From Synechococcus sp. JA-2-3B'a(2-13) (GTDB lineage Bacteria > Cyanobacteriota > Cyanobacteriia > Thermostichales > Thermostichaceae), in contig NC_007776.1 of assembly GCF_000013225.1 (NCBI RefSeq), positions 2,920,501 through 2,984,500 on the forward strand: a stretch of DNA of 64,000 nt, given 5' to 3'. This document shows positions 45,140 to 53,325 of the stretch, piece after piece; within the stretch, counting starts at the first letter, position 1, and each line of letters starts with the position of its first letter. Both the position numbers and the translations under genes were made by a program. The notes beneath the pieces were generated by a model, which worked only from the letters and a program-made list of their open reading frames with translations, was not told the DNA's origin and made no database searches.

Positions 45140-46762
45140 TCAAGCCATGGGCAGGTGCAGCCGCGAAGACGTCTCGCCGCCGCTGTGGAGAGTGATGGTG
45201 AGAATGCGGGCCTCAATCAGCCGCTCTTCCCGCATTCCCGTGCCTGTGTTGACAGGATAGGCCGGAAAACAAGCCGCGCTAAGGCTGAGGCGCAGAGCAT
45301 GACCGCAAGGAATGCGAATACAGGTGGGCTGACAGGGAATCAGAATGGGGGTACCAGGCTGGGGATCCCGTAGGCGACAATAGCCTTGGGAAAAGTTATA
45401 CACCTGCCCATCGGGCCTTACCACCGAGAGCACAGCGCAAAGATCGAAACTGGGGCTGTCGGCCTCCGCGTACACCTCCACAGCAATGTCCCCGACCAGA
45501 ACCAGCTCGGCTTGCAGCGGCGGAGTGGTATAGGTCAGGACATCGGTGCGGCAGTCGAGGGCGGAGCGCTCTTGCGGCCCGGCAGGCTGAACTAGGTGGC
45601 CCCCCAAGGCCGGCACCGGTCGCCAGGGATCGTGAACAAAGGTATCCGATTGTTGCGTCGGCGAGGGTTCAGGGCGAAGGGATCCCTCTGCTTCTGAAAG
45701 GGCAGCCAAGCCGGTGCTGTGTAGGTAAAAAGCTTTTGGCTCAGGGGTAGGCCAAGCATCAAAGCCGCGCCAGCGGTTGGATCCCATCTCGAACAGGCGT
45801 ACCGGCGGCTCCTGGAGGATCCCTGTATCTTTGCCTTTGAGGAACTGGTCAAACCAGCGCACCTGCAGCCGATCGATGGGGCTGACAGCCTCTGGGCCAA
45901 AGTCCAACGCCCCCACTTTGCGCCCCCAAGGGAGATGGATCCAAGGGCCGATGATCAGGTATTGAGGGTTCTGGCTGCGGGCGCTCATTTCCTTGTAGAG
46001 GCGCAGGCTACCACTCAGGTAGCTGTCAAACCAGCCGGCAATGTGTAGCATCGGCAGATCCACCACCTCTAGACGGGGAGAGAGCTTGCGCCAGTATTCA
46101 TCCGGCTCGCTGTGCTCCAGCCAGTCGAAGTAATAGGATTGGGGGGCATACTGCTGCAACACCCCCGGCTTGAGGGGGATAGGGTCGTAGAGGGGGAGAT
46201 TGCGGGCAGCTTTCAAAAGCGCTTGGTAGGCATTGGCATCCCCCCTGAGACGCGCCCCTTCGGTCTCCAGTTGCAAGGCCCAACTGAGGTTGTTGTAGAA
46301 GGCAAAGGCCCCCCCTGGGTAAGCGGCATCGGCATAGAGATCGTAAGGCAGCATCGCCGGGCAGATGGCCTTCAAGGCGCTGGGACGGGTAGAAGCCGCA
46401 TACAGCTGGGTCATGCCCTGATAAGAGAAGCCGTACATGCCCACTACGCCGTTGCTCCCCGGCAAGGCAGCCGCCCAATTGACGGCGTCAAACCCGTCTT
46501 CCACCTCATGGCGGAAAGGGTAGAAGGATCCCTTGGAAGTTCCCCGTCCGCGCACATCCTGGATGACCACAATGTACCCCTGGGCCGCATACCACCTGGG
46601 ATGGGCATACACCACCGTCGAGGCAATGGCCCGCCCATAGGGCTGCCGCATCAGCAAAACCGGGTAGCTCCCCTCCCCTTGCGGGCGATAGACATCCGCG
46701 TCCAGTTGGATCCCGTCGCGGGTGAACATGGAAACAGTTTCGCGGGGGCGAACGGGCAACAT
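45140..46762 (-). CDS. CocE/NonD-family hydrolase (X-Pro dipeptidyl-peptidase S15-like)
   Basis: A 540-residue alpha/beta hydrolase with a C-terminal beta-sandwich. LDADVYRPQGEGSYPVLLMRQPYG, the VVIQDVRGRGTSKG strand, the nucleophile elbow GMYGFSYQGMTQLYAA (Ser), acid and base in the MLHIAGWFDSYLSGSLRLY and LIIGPWIHLPWG segments, then the jelly-roll domain. Relatives include cocaine esterase and acylases; substrate unknown. ATG 46762 is the first standard start; a TTG at 46813 would add 17 residues. Confidence 0.87.
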   Translation of the reverse strand: MLPVRPRETVSMFTRDGIQLDADVYRPQGEGSYPVLLMRQPYGRAIASTVVYAHPRWYAAQGYIVVIQDVRGRGTSKGSFYPFRHEVEDGFDAVNWAAALPGSNGVVGMYGFSYQGMTQLYAASTRPSALKAICPAMLPYDLYADAAYPGGAFAFYNNLSWALQLETEGARLRGDANAYQALLKAARNLPLYDPIPLKPGVLQQYAPQSYYFDWLEHSEPDEYWRKLSPRLEVVDLPMLHIAGWFDSYLSGSLRLYKEMSARSQNPQYLIIGPWIHLPWGRKVGALDFGPEAVSPIDRLQVRWFDQFLKGKDTGILQEPPVRLFEMGSNRWRGFDAWPTPEPKAFYLHSTGLAALSEAEGSLRPEPSPTQQSDTFVHDPWRPVPALGGHLVQPAGPQERSALDCRTDVLTYTTPPLQAELVLVGDIAVEVYAEADSPSFDLCAVLSVVRPDGQVYNFSQGYCRLRDPQPGTPILIPCQPTCIRIPCGHALRLSLSAACFPAYPVNTGTGMREERLIEARILTITLHSGGETSSRLHLPMA

Positions 46763-47330
46763 GGCCTGGGTTGGGCTAGCGGATCTTGCCAAAGGGATAC
46801 CAACCAAGGACAACCTAAGGGATCCCTGGGTGGATTCTTCCTAAGATAAAACAGAAGCCCTTATGAGAGGGAGAAACTCCCACCAGAGTTTGAGCCCCTT
46901 CCCTGGTATTGCCCTTGATCTCCGGCCTGCTGGCGCAAACGCAGCCCCCTCCAGACCCCTCTTTTATGGCTTTTATGGATTTATGGAAACAGAGACCCTG
47001 GGAAAAGATTTGTCGGAGCATGCCTCTAACCCCCAAAACCCTGAACTTTGCTGAATTTACTGAGCTTTAGGCGGTTTGGCAAAAGTCATTGAGAGGGATA
47101 TAGTAGACCAAGTTTCCCCCTGATCCTTGAGTCCACCGCAACGGTTGCCGGGAAGTGAAGGGGGAAAGCGCTCGGGGGGTATTCCTCAGGGCTTTGCGGG
47201 ATACCGCCTTCCTGCTCAGAGATAGGCAGGATGCGATCGCTTCTTTCCTGAACCATGTTCAGGAGAGTTCAGCGTGAATGTATCAGTACCCCTGACTTCC
47301 AACCTCTACAGCTCCCAGAGCCATTGAGGC
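46763..47330. other. Intergenic region with a diverged relative of the 279-bp element
   Basis: About 570 bp without a gene. The stretch 46967-46986 contains a short TTTTATGG tandem. From about 47190 to 47282 the sequence matches the right third of the 279-bp element (next entry). Confidence 0.5.
47190..47282 (+). mobile_element. Diverged right-end fragment of the 279-bp element family
   Basis: It shares GCTTTGCGGGATACCGCC and GTTCAGCGTGAATGTATCAG-type ends with copies A and B. The intervening hairpins differ in sequence yet still pair: TCCTGC/GCAGGA replaces the CTGTTTG/CAAACAG stem, and CCTGAAC-CAT-GTTCAGG replaces TTGAACA/TGTTCAG. It contains one of the few GCGATCGC octamers in the window. 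Confidence 0.7.
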
Positions 47331-47795
47331 CTAAGCCTCAGCAAATGCCCTTCTCCAGCCCCCCGACAGCACCTGCAAATCCTCCTCATCCAAGTCCGCA
47401 GGAGTGCCGGAGCGGATGAGCTCGGCAAAATCTTCGTTGGGCACCATGAAGCAGAGGGCGTAGAGGCGGCCTGGGCCGGTATTGTGGATTTCATGTACAC
47501 CGGTCGGCGGTACCAGAATGCTATCTCCAGTTTTGATGGGGGCCGCTTTTCCATCGCAAATGGCCAGGCCTTCCCCCTTGAGAACAAAAAACATTTCCAC
47601 AGCCATTTGATGGCGATTTGGAGGGGTTTTGCCTCCCTCATCGAAGATCTCCACACAAAAGGTTAGAGAAATCTGAGCATGAGAAGGATCGAACACGATG
47701 GCCAGGCGATTGGTATCGTGGGGGCTGATGCGAAAAGCCTGATAATCGGCAGGGGTTTTAACAATTGGAATCACGCAGCGGGAAAGCGTTTGCAT
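47331..47795 (-). CDS. Cupin-domain protein
   Basis: A 154-residue single-cupin protein. The two cupin motifs are recognisable (GGKTPPNRHQMAVEMFFVLKGEG and PTGVHEIHNTGPGRLYALCF), with His and Glu residues that could bind a metal. GGAGG precedes ATG 47795. It follows the cysteine-hydrolase gene by 45 bp on the same strand, and the two probably form an operon. Function unknown; a role in a small-amide pathway is a guess from the neighbour. Confidence 0.82.
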   Translation of the reverse strand: MQTLSRCVIPIVKTPADYQAFRISPHDTNRLAIVFDPSHAQISLTFCVEIFDEGGKTPPNRHQMAVEMFFVLKGEGLAICDGKAAPIKTGDSILVPPTGVHEIHNTGPGRLYALCFMVPNEDFAELIRSGTPADLDEEDLQVLSGGWRRAFAEA

Positions 47796-47840
47796 CCGGA
47801 TCCTCCGCTCAAGAGATGAGGGGTGAATAGTGGGCAAGTG

Positions 47841-48620
47841 CTAACAGGGGAGAGCCGCGAGCAAATCTGAGGAGGAGGCGACAAAGCCAAAGCACTGCTT
47901 GACGTTGTAGAGGGTAGCTAGCAAACAGTATTCAGGAGAGGTGGTGGCGGCGCAGTCTTCCAGCAAAATGCAGTCGTAGCCGAGGAAATTGGCATCTTGC
48001 AGCGTGGTCATGACGCACTGGTCGATGTTCACGCCGGCAAAAAAGAGGGTGGTGCGCCCCAGGTTTCTGAGAATGCTATCGAGAGGGGTATCCCAAAAGC
48101 CGCTCATGCGGAACTTATCCACCCAGATATCCTCGGGCTTGACCTCCAGTTCCTCCACCACAGCAGCGCCCCAACTGCCCCGCGTGAGGACCAAAGACCC
48201 GTTCTTAGGCAAGGGATCCCCCAGCCCTACTCCCTCTCCGGTGGGGTTGTACACATGTCGCAAGCCGGCGCTGATGTTGAGCAAGTCAGGGCGATTGCCC
48301 CAGTTCACCCACACAATCGGCACTTGAGCTTGTCGCAGGCGGGGCAGCAGGGCTTTTAGAGGGCCGATGGGAGCCCGTGCAGGTGTAACATCGACGCCAA
48401 TGCTGGCCAGCCAACCGTCGGGATGACAAAAGTCGTTTTGCATGTCGATCACCAACAACGCCGCTTTGGCCAGATCCAAGCGCAGGGTTTTGCTGGAGGT
48501 GGGTAGCAGGATGGGCCGGGGATCCAAGGGCGGACGGGTGAGGTCGGCCATTTCGGCATTCACAGCCCAGGCATTGGGAGGGATCCCAAGGGTCTTCAAG
48601 GGGCGATTGGGGGTGCTCAT
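47841..48620 (-). CDS. Isochorismatase-family cysteine hydrolase (RutB/biuret-hydrolase-like)
   Basis: A 259-residue amidohydrolase with the full catalytic triad: D59 in LLVIDMQNDF, K169 in WVDKFRMSGFWDTPL and C202 in GVNIDQCVMTTL; the cis-peptide GVN precedes the Cys. The extended insert RHVYNPTGEGVGLGDPLPKNGSLVL is typical of the branch that acts on carbamoylated amides (ureidoacrylate, biuret, N-carbamoyl compounds). The substrate is not known. GGAG precedes ATG 48620. It is first gene of a likely two-gene operon with the cupin. Confidence 0.85.
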   Translation of the reverse strand: MSTPNRPLKTLGIPPNAWAVNAEMADLTRPPLDPRPILLPTSSKTLRLDLAKAALLVIDMQNDFCHPDGWLASIGVDVTPARAPIGPLKALLPRLRQAQVPIVWVNWGNRPDLLNISAGLRHVYNPTGEGVGLGDPLPKNGSLVLTRGSWGAAVVEELEVKPEDIWVDKFRMSGFWDTPLDSILRNLGRTTLFFAGVNIDQCVMTTLQDANFLGYDCILLEDCAATTSPEYCLLATLYNVKQCFGFVASSSDLLAALPC

Positions 48621-48870
48621 GGATTCTCCGCTCGCGTCGCGCAGCAGTGGGATCAGGTTGGGCAGTTGAGTGATGACCCACAACTACGCTCGACCTTAAT
48701 GCACAGCTGACCTGACTTTGGAATCATAGGCTACACTTTCTCACCTTATTAACGCATGGGATCCCCCAGGGTCAGTTGATAGGGATTGAGATGAGGATGA
48801 TCCGAAAGGGTACCCAGGGATCCCTCCCTGCACGCTATGCTGTAGAAACTTGAAATGATTATGTAGAAGC

Positions 48871-49029
48871 ATGAGCATCCTGCGGCAATATATCTTTCCC
48901 GCTCTCATCCTGCTGGTGTTTCTGTTTACCCTGGTGGTGGTGAGCATTCGCTCGTTTCTGCCGGAGGATATGGCCCAGCCTGCCCCTCTAGAAGAAGCGA
49001 CGCCTGTGGCCCTTTCTGCAAATGCCTGA
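48871..49029 (+). CDS. 52-residue single-helix membrane protein
   Basis: A short frame starting MSILRQYIFPALILLVFLFT, with a hydrophobic helix (about residues 8-28), then RSFLPEDMAQPAPLEE and a short tail. Similar one-helix proteins occur widely in cyanobacteria without known function. It ends two bases before the ATG of the acetyltransferase gene, which supports real translation. Confidence 0.65.
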   Translation: MSILRQYIFPALILLVFLFTLVVVSIRSFLPEDMAQPAPLEEATPVALSANA

Positions 49030-49031
49030 GG

Positions 49032-49568
49032 ATGGCTGAACAAGGGATCCCTCTGCCTGTGGGTTATCGTTGGCGCATCGGTTCAGCCTGGGATCGGCCC
49101 TGGGTGCGACGAGGATTGCAGGCCACGTTGCAGGAATCTTTTCCAGAGCAAAGCAACTGGGATCACCTAGAAGAGACGCTGGATCGCCTCTTCGACCCAC
49201 CCCGCACCCCCTGCTGGTGGATCTTGAAAGAAGAAACTGCAGAGCCGGTGGGCTGTGTTTGGGCCGGCATCTCCACCGATCAAGCCACCCATCGGCGGGT
49301 AGCCTACATTTTTCTGCTCTGGGTGGATCCCGCCCATCGCCGGCAGGGCCTGGGCAGAGCTTTGATGCAACAGGTGGAACGCTGGGGATCTCAGCAGCAG
49401 CTGGCGGCCATTACCCTGCAGGTTTACCATCACAACCAAGCCGCCCTCCATTTCTATCAGCAGGCTCACTTTGCTGTACAAGGCTACTGGTTGTACAAGC
49501 CGCTCAGCCCCGCGCCCATAGACGCGCATGTAGAAGAGCATGAATACAAAGGTCATGAAGTTTTGTGA
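49032..49568 (+). CDS. GNAT-family N-acetyltransferase
   Basis: A 178-residue acetyltransferase. The acetyl-CoA-binding signature is in AYIFLLWVDPAHRRQGLGRALMQQVERWG (R/Q-x-x-G-x-G/A) and ALHFYQQAHFAVQGY closes the fold. The target is unknown; the C-terminus is His/Glu-rich. It follows the 52-residue membrane protein directly. Confidence 0.85.
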   Translation: MAEQGIPLPVGYRWRIGSAWDRPWVRRGLQATLQESFPEQSNWDHLEETLDRLFDPPRTPCWWILKEETAEPVGCVWAGISTDQATHRRVAYIFLLWVDPAHRRQGLGRALMQQVERWGSQQQLAAITLQVYHHNQAALHFYQQAHFAVQGYWLYKPLSPAPIDAHVEEHEYKGHEVL

Positions 49569-49646
49569 ATAAGCCGGGATCCGCTCTCAGTTGCTCCTTT
49601 GATGAAAGCGTGATGAAAACGATGGCATCGACCGGAGGGAACGCCC

Positions 49647-49937
49647 ATGTCCAGACCCGTCAAGCTAAGTGAAGCCGAGATCCAGGCCAAGCTGGAGAAA
49701 CTGCCGGGCTGGTCTTTGCGGGAGGGAAAGCTGCATCGCCAATTTCAGTTTGGTTCCTTTGTCGAAGCCTTTGGCTGGATGAGCAGTGTGGCCTTGGTGG
49801 CCGAAAGCATGGGGCACCACCCCGAATGGAGCAATGTCTACAACCGCGTGCGGGTGGATCTCACCACCCACGATGCCGGGGGCATTACAGAACTGGACTT
49901 TACCCTGGCGCAACGCATGAACGAGCTGGCCAGCTAG
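49647..49937 (+). CDS. Pterin-4a-carbinolamine dehydratase
   Basis: A 96-residue PCD/DCoH-like protein. The motif SMGHHPEWSNVYNRVRVDLTTHDAGGIT contains the active-site His-His and trailing His; GWSLREGKLHRQFQFGSF and LDFTLAQRMNELA are also typical. It would recycle 4a-hydroxytetrahydropterin. No phenylalanine hydroxylase is nearby. Confidence 0.92.
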   Translation: MSRPVKLSEAEIQAKLEKLPGWSLREGKLHRQFQFGSFVEAFGWMSSVALVAESMGHHPEWSNVYNRVRVDLTTHDAGGITELDFTLAQRMNELAS

Positions 49938-50077
49938 ACGCTTCAGTACCCAACTTTGGGGATCCCTCAAAGCCGGCTTGGCAGAGGATCCCCATTGGTT
50001 TGTTGCTGCCTCTAAGGTTGTGTCGGGAGTTGCGCTGGTCTGATAGACTAAGCCTAAGGTTAAGAAATGATAATTTT

Positions 50078-51034
50078 ATGAACGTGCTGGTTGTGGGGGC
50101 GACGGGAACGCTGGGCCGTCAAGTGGTACGCCGAGCCATCGAAGAGGGACACCAAGTTACCTGTCTGGTGCGAAATCCGGCAAAGGCTGCTTTCTTAAGT
50201 GAATGGGGCGCTCACCTGAAGGTGGGAAACCTGCTTCAGCCCAGCACCCTCAACTCCGCGATGGAAGACATCGAGGCGGTGCTCGACTGTGCTACGGTGC
50301 GGGTGACCGACACCCTCAGCGCCCGTCAGGTGGACTGGGATGGCAAGGTTGCCCTGATCAATGCGGCACGGGCTGCCCAGGTAGGGCATTTTATCTTTTT
50401 CTCCATCATGGGCGCCCACCACGAGTATCCCAATGTGCCCCTGATGAATTTCAAGCATCACATTGAGAAGTATTTGATCGGATCCCAGATGCCCTACACC
50501 ATTTTCCGGCCAGCGGGCTTTATGCAGGGGTTGATTGGCCAGTACGCCATCCCCATCTTGGAAGAACAAATCGTCTGGGTAACCGGCGAGGGCATGCCAA
50601 CGGCCTACCTAGACACCCTAGATGCAGCCCGGTTTGCGGTGCGAGCTCTCACTGTAGAAGCTGCCAAGCAGCAAATCTTTCCCTTGGTGGGGCCCAAGGC
50701 TTGGACGGCTCGAGAAGTCATTGCCTTGTGCGAGCAGCTCTCCGGCAAAAAGGCCAAAGTCAGCACCATGCCGCTGGGACTGCTGAGAGGGGCGCGCAAG
50801 GTGGCGCAGTTTTTTCAGTGGAGCTGGAACATTGCCGACCGGCTGGCGTTTGTGGAGGTGATCGCGGCCAAAGAACCCATGCACGCCGATATGACGCCTG
50901 TATGCGAAACCCTGGGGATTGAACTGGCCTCTCTGACCTCTCTTGAGGACTACCTGGCGGAGTATTTCCAGAAGATGTTGAAACGGATTCGCGAGCTGAA
51001 GGTCAAGCAACCTAAAGTCAAAACGCCCTTCTAG
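50078..51034 (+). CDS. ycf39: Ycf39-like NmrA-type SDR protein (photosystem II assembly)
   Basis: A 318-residue atypical short-chain dehydrogenase. The N-terminal nucleotide-binding motif is MNVLVVGATGTLGRQVVRRA; VTCLVRNPAKAAFL, VLDCATVRVTDTL, IFFSIMGAHHEYPNVPLMNFKHHIEKYL and the C-terminal HADMTPVCETLGIELASL match Ycf39, which in Synechocystis works with HliD in chlorophyll delivery to nascent D1. Length and start (ATG 50078) fit. Confidence 0.88.
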   Translation: MNVLVVGATGTLGRQVVRRAIEEGHQVTCLVRNPAKAAFLSEWGAHLKVGNLLQPSTLNSAMEDIEAVLDCATVRVTDTLSARQVDWDGKVALINAARAAQVGHFIFFSIMGAHHEYPNVPLMNFKHHIEKYLIGSQMPYTIFRPAGFMQGLIGQYAIPILEEQIVWVTGEGMPTAYLDTLDAARFAVRALTVEAAKQQIFPLVGPKAWTAREVIALCEQLSGKKAKVSTMPLGLLRGARKVAQFFQWSWNIADRLAFVEVIAAKEPMHADMTPVCETLGIELASLTSLEDYLAEYFQKMLKRIRELKVKQPKVKTPF

Positions 51035-51439
51035 GTCGTTGTTCTCAATCTTCATCTTCTTGGCAATTTCACAGGGACTTACGATGGTAGCCTTGGGATG
51101 AAGAGGTGAATGGGATCCTGCTTGCGTTAGCCTATCGAAGACCGGAAGTAGGGCAGCAGAACTTCGGGGATGTCCTAGAGCCATTCACGGTATCTGCGCA
51201 GCCGGGGATCCTGAGTTCCCAAGGAGTTTATTCCCATCTACGCTTTAGAGAGTGAGGTGGTGACAACAAGAGAGTAACCTCTGTTGCCCCTTGCTAAGGT
51301 ATAGACTTTTGTCTATAGATCTCATCGAGAAGTTCAATTTTTATCTATCCTAATTTGCAGCTAAGATGCTGCTTAAGATTTTTTACAGGATCTCAGCAAG
51401 TGTTCCAGTTTGGCCAAGATCCCTGGCCGAAGGAGGATT
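51035..51439 (+). other. Upstream region of the ndhF3 operon
   Basis: About 405 bp with no gene. It contains one perfect inverted repeat (next entry). No clear match to TCAATG-N10-ATCAAT, the motif I recall for the LysR regulator NdhR/CcmR, was found; a diverged site cannot be excluded. Confidence 0.5.
51300..51317. promoter_or_regulatory. Perfect inverted repeat TATAGAC-TTTT-GTCTATA, candidate operator
   Basis: Two perfect 7-bp arms around TTTT, about 120 bp before the ATG of ndhF3, in an AT-rich stretch. It could be an operator or a transcript hairpin. No binding protein is assigned. Confidence 0.45.
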
Positions 51440-53275
51440 ATGAGCTTGAACGGGCTGGTCACAACTGCATGGCTGATTCCCCTCTACGCTTTGGTGGCGT
51501 GGGCGGGAGCGCTGATCTGGTCCCCAGGAATCACCCGGCGCACGGGACCACGTCCGGCAGGTTATTTGAATGCCCTGCTGACCTTAGTGGCTTTCCTTCA
51601 CAGTGTGGGAGCGCTGGTGGCGATTTGGGATCAGCCGGCGCAGGTCATTCGGTTGCCTTGGCTGCAGGTGGGGGATCTAATGTTAGAGCTGCCGCTGCAG
51701 GTGTCATCGGTAACTCTGGGGGCCTGCGCTGTGGTGACGGGTCTGAACCTGGTGGCCCAGATCTACGGCTTTGGCTACATGGAAATGGACTGGGGCTGGG
51801 CGCGGTTTTTCTCCCTGCTGGGCCTGTTTGAGGGGGGGATGTGTGCCTTGGCTTTGTGCGACTCCCTCTTTTTCAGCTACGTGATCCTGGAGATTTTGAC
51901 CCTGGGCACTTACCTGTTGGTGGGCTTTTGGTTCAACCAATCGCTGGTGGTGACGGGAGCGCGGGATGCTTTTTTAACCAAGCGCATCGGCGACCTGTTG
52001 CTCTTGATGGGGGTAATCGCCATCTATCCCCTGACCGGCTCCTGGGAGTTTGAGGATTTGGCGGCTTGGGCTGAGGCGGTGCAGGCAGGATCTGTCACTG
52101 TGGATCCCACCCTGCTGGCCCTGGTAGGGCTGGGGTTGCTGGCCGGCCCCGTAGGCAAGTGTGCCCAATTTCCTCTGCACCTGTGGCTGGATGAGGCGAT
52201 GGAAGGGCCGATCCCCTCGACGATCTTGCGCAATGCGGTGGTGGTGGGCACAGGGGCCTGGGTGTTGATTCGCCTGCAACCCCTCTACGAGCTTTCCCCA
52301 ACGGTGCTGAAGGTGATGCTGACTATCGGCAGCTTGACGGCGGTGGGGGGATCCCTAGTGGCCTTGGCCCAGATCGATGCCAAGCGGGCCCTGTCTTATC
52401 TGGTGAGCGCCTACATGGGCTTGATCTTTGTGGCGGTGGGCACCGGTCATCCCCAGCAAGCCTATGGGTTGCTGCTGACCTATGCGCCCGCGATGGCCCT
52501 GTTGGTGATGGCGCTGGGCATGGTGATCTGGAACAGCATTACCCAGGATCTGCGCTATCTAGGAGGCTTGTGGTCGCGGCGCCCTATCTCGGGGCTGTGC
52601 TTCTTGACCGGGATGGCTGGAATCATCGCTTTGCCTCCCTTCGGCTCCTTTTGGGTGCTGACGGATCTCTGGCAGCAGTTGGTGCAACCGGGGCAGGGGT
52701 TGTGGGCGGCAGTTGTGCTGGTTACCAATGCGGTGACGGCGCTGGGGCTAACGCGGGTATTTGGCCTTGTTTGGGGGGGCAAACCGCAGCAGATGAGCGA
52801 GCGCTCGCCAGAGGTGCATTGGCCGATGATGTTGCCCAGCACCGCCATGATGGGGGTAACGCTGCACATGCCCATGATCCTATCGGCACTAGGTCTGATT
52901 CCCGCTCTGGAAGGGATCCCTGTTGGGGTAATGACGGGCTCCAGCTTGACAGGCATTGCCTTGGGAGCCTGGCTGTATCTGCGTCCGCAGCGGCAGCCGG
53001 TGGACTGGGCCTTCTTGGCCGACTGGCAGGATTTGTTGGCCAACGACTTCTACACCCCCAAGCTCTACCGGGCCAGTGTGGTGTTTGCGGTACGCATCAT
53101 CTCTGAGGTTACAGCCTTGTTCGACCGCTATGTGGTAGACGGCTTGGTAAATTTGACCAGCTTGGCGGTATTGGCGGGTGGACAGGTTTTGAAATACACC
53201 ACCTCTGGCCAGTTGCAAGCCTACGTGCTGACGATTGTGGTGGGGGTGGCCCTGCTGGGCTGGCTGATTCTCTAG
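51440..53275 (+). CDS. ndhF3: NAD(P)H dehydrogenase subunit 5, CO2-uptake type (NdhF3)
   Basis: Membrane subunit of the NDH-1MS complex. The 611-residue protein has about sixteen helices and the antiporter-like core: GPVGKCAQFPLHLWLDEAMEGPIPSTILRNAVVVG (transmembrane Lys and the conserved Leu-Pro-Ala-type loop in variant form), AQIDAKRALSYLVSAYMGLIFVAVG and ALPPFGSFW. Length and order with ndhD, cupA and a FAS1 gene identify the NdhF3 rather than NdhF1 or F4 subtype. AAGGAGG precedes ATG 51440. Confidence 0.88.
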   Translation: MSLNGLVTTAWLIPLYALVAWAGALIWSPGITRRTGPRPAGYLNALLTLVAFLHSVGALVAIWDQPAQVIRLPWLQVGDLMLELPLQVSSVTLGACAVVTGLNLVAQIYGFGYMEMDWGWARFFSLLGLFEGGMCALALCDSLFFSYVILEILTLGTYLLVGFWFNQSLVVTGARDAFLTKRIGDLLLLMGVIAIYPLTGSWEFEDLAAWAEAVQAGSVTVDPTLLALVGLGLLAGPVGKCAQFPLHLWLDEAMEGPIPSTILRNAVVVGTGAWVLIRLQPLYELSPTVLKVMLTIGSLTAVGGSLVALAQIDAKRALSYLVSAYMGLIFVAVGTGHPQQAYGLLLTYAPAMALLVMALGMVIWNSITQDLRYLGGLWSRRPISGLCFLTGMAGIIALPPFGSFWVLTDLWQQLVQPGQGLWAAVVLVTNAVTALGLTRVFGLVWGGKPQQMSERSPEVHWPMMLPSTAMMGVTLHMPMILSALGLIPALEGIPVGVMTGSSLTGIALGAWLYLRPQRQPVDWAFLADWQDLLANDFYTPKLYRASVVFAVRIISEVTALFDRYVVDGLVNLTSLAVLAGGQVLKYTTSGQLQAYVLTIVVGVALLGWLIL

Positions 53276-53287
53276 GCTTGGGCAAGG

Positions 53288-53306
53288 TAGCGGGACGGAG
53301 TCCTTA
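53288..53306 (+). repeat. Dispersed repeat (partial) between ndhF3 and ndhD3
   Basis: TAGC then GGGACGGAGTCC then TTA; the TCGCG core is replaced by GGTAG. It lies 20 bp before the ndhD3 ATG. Confidence 0.65.
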
Positions 53307-53325
53307 GATAAAGAGGGAAAAGACC

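Noticed and set aside
48680-48870. A sigma-70-type promoter (TATGAT) before the cysteine-hydrolase operon
   Set aside because: The -10-like hexamer has no convincing -35 partner, so I do not list it as a feature.
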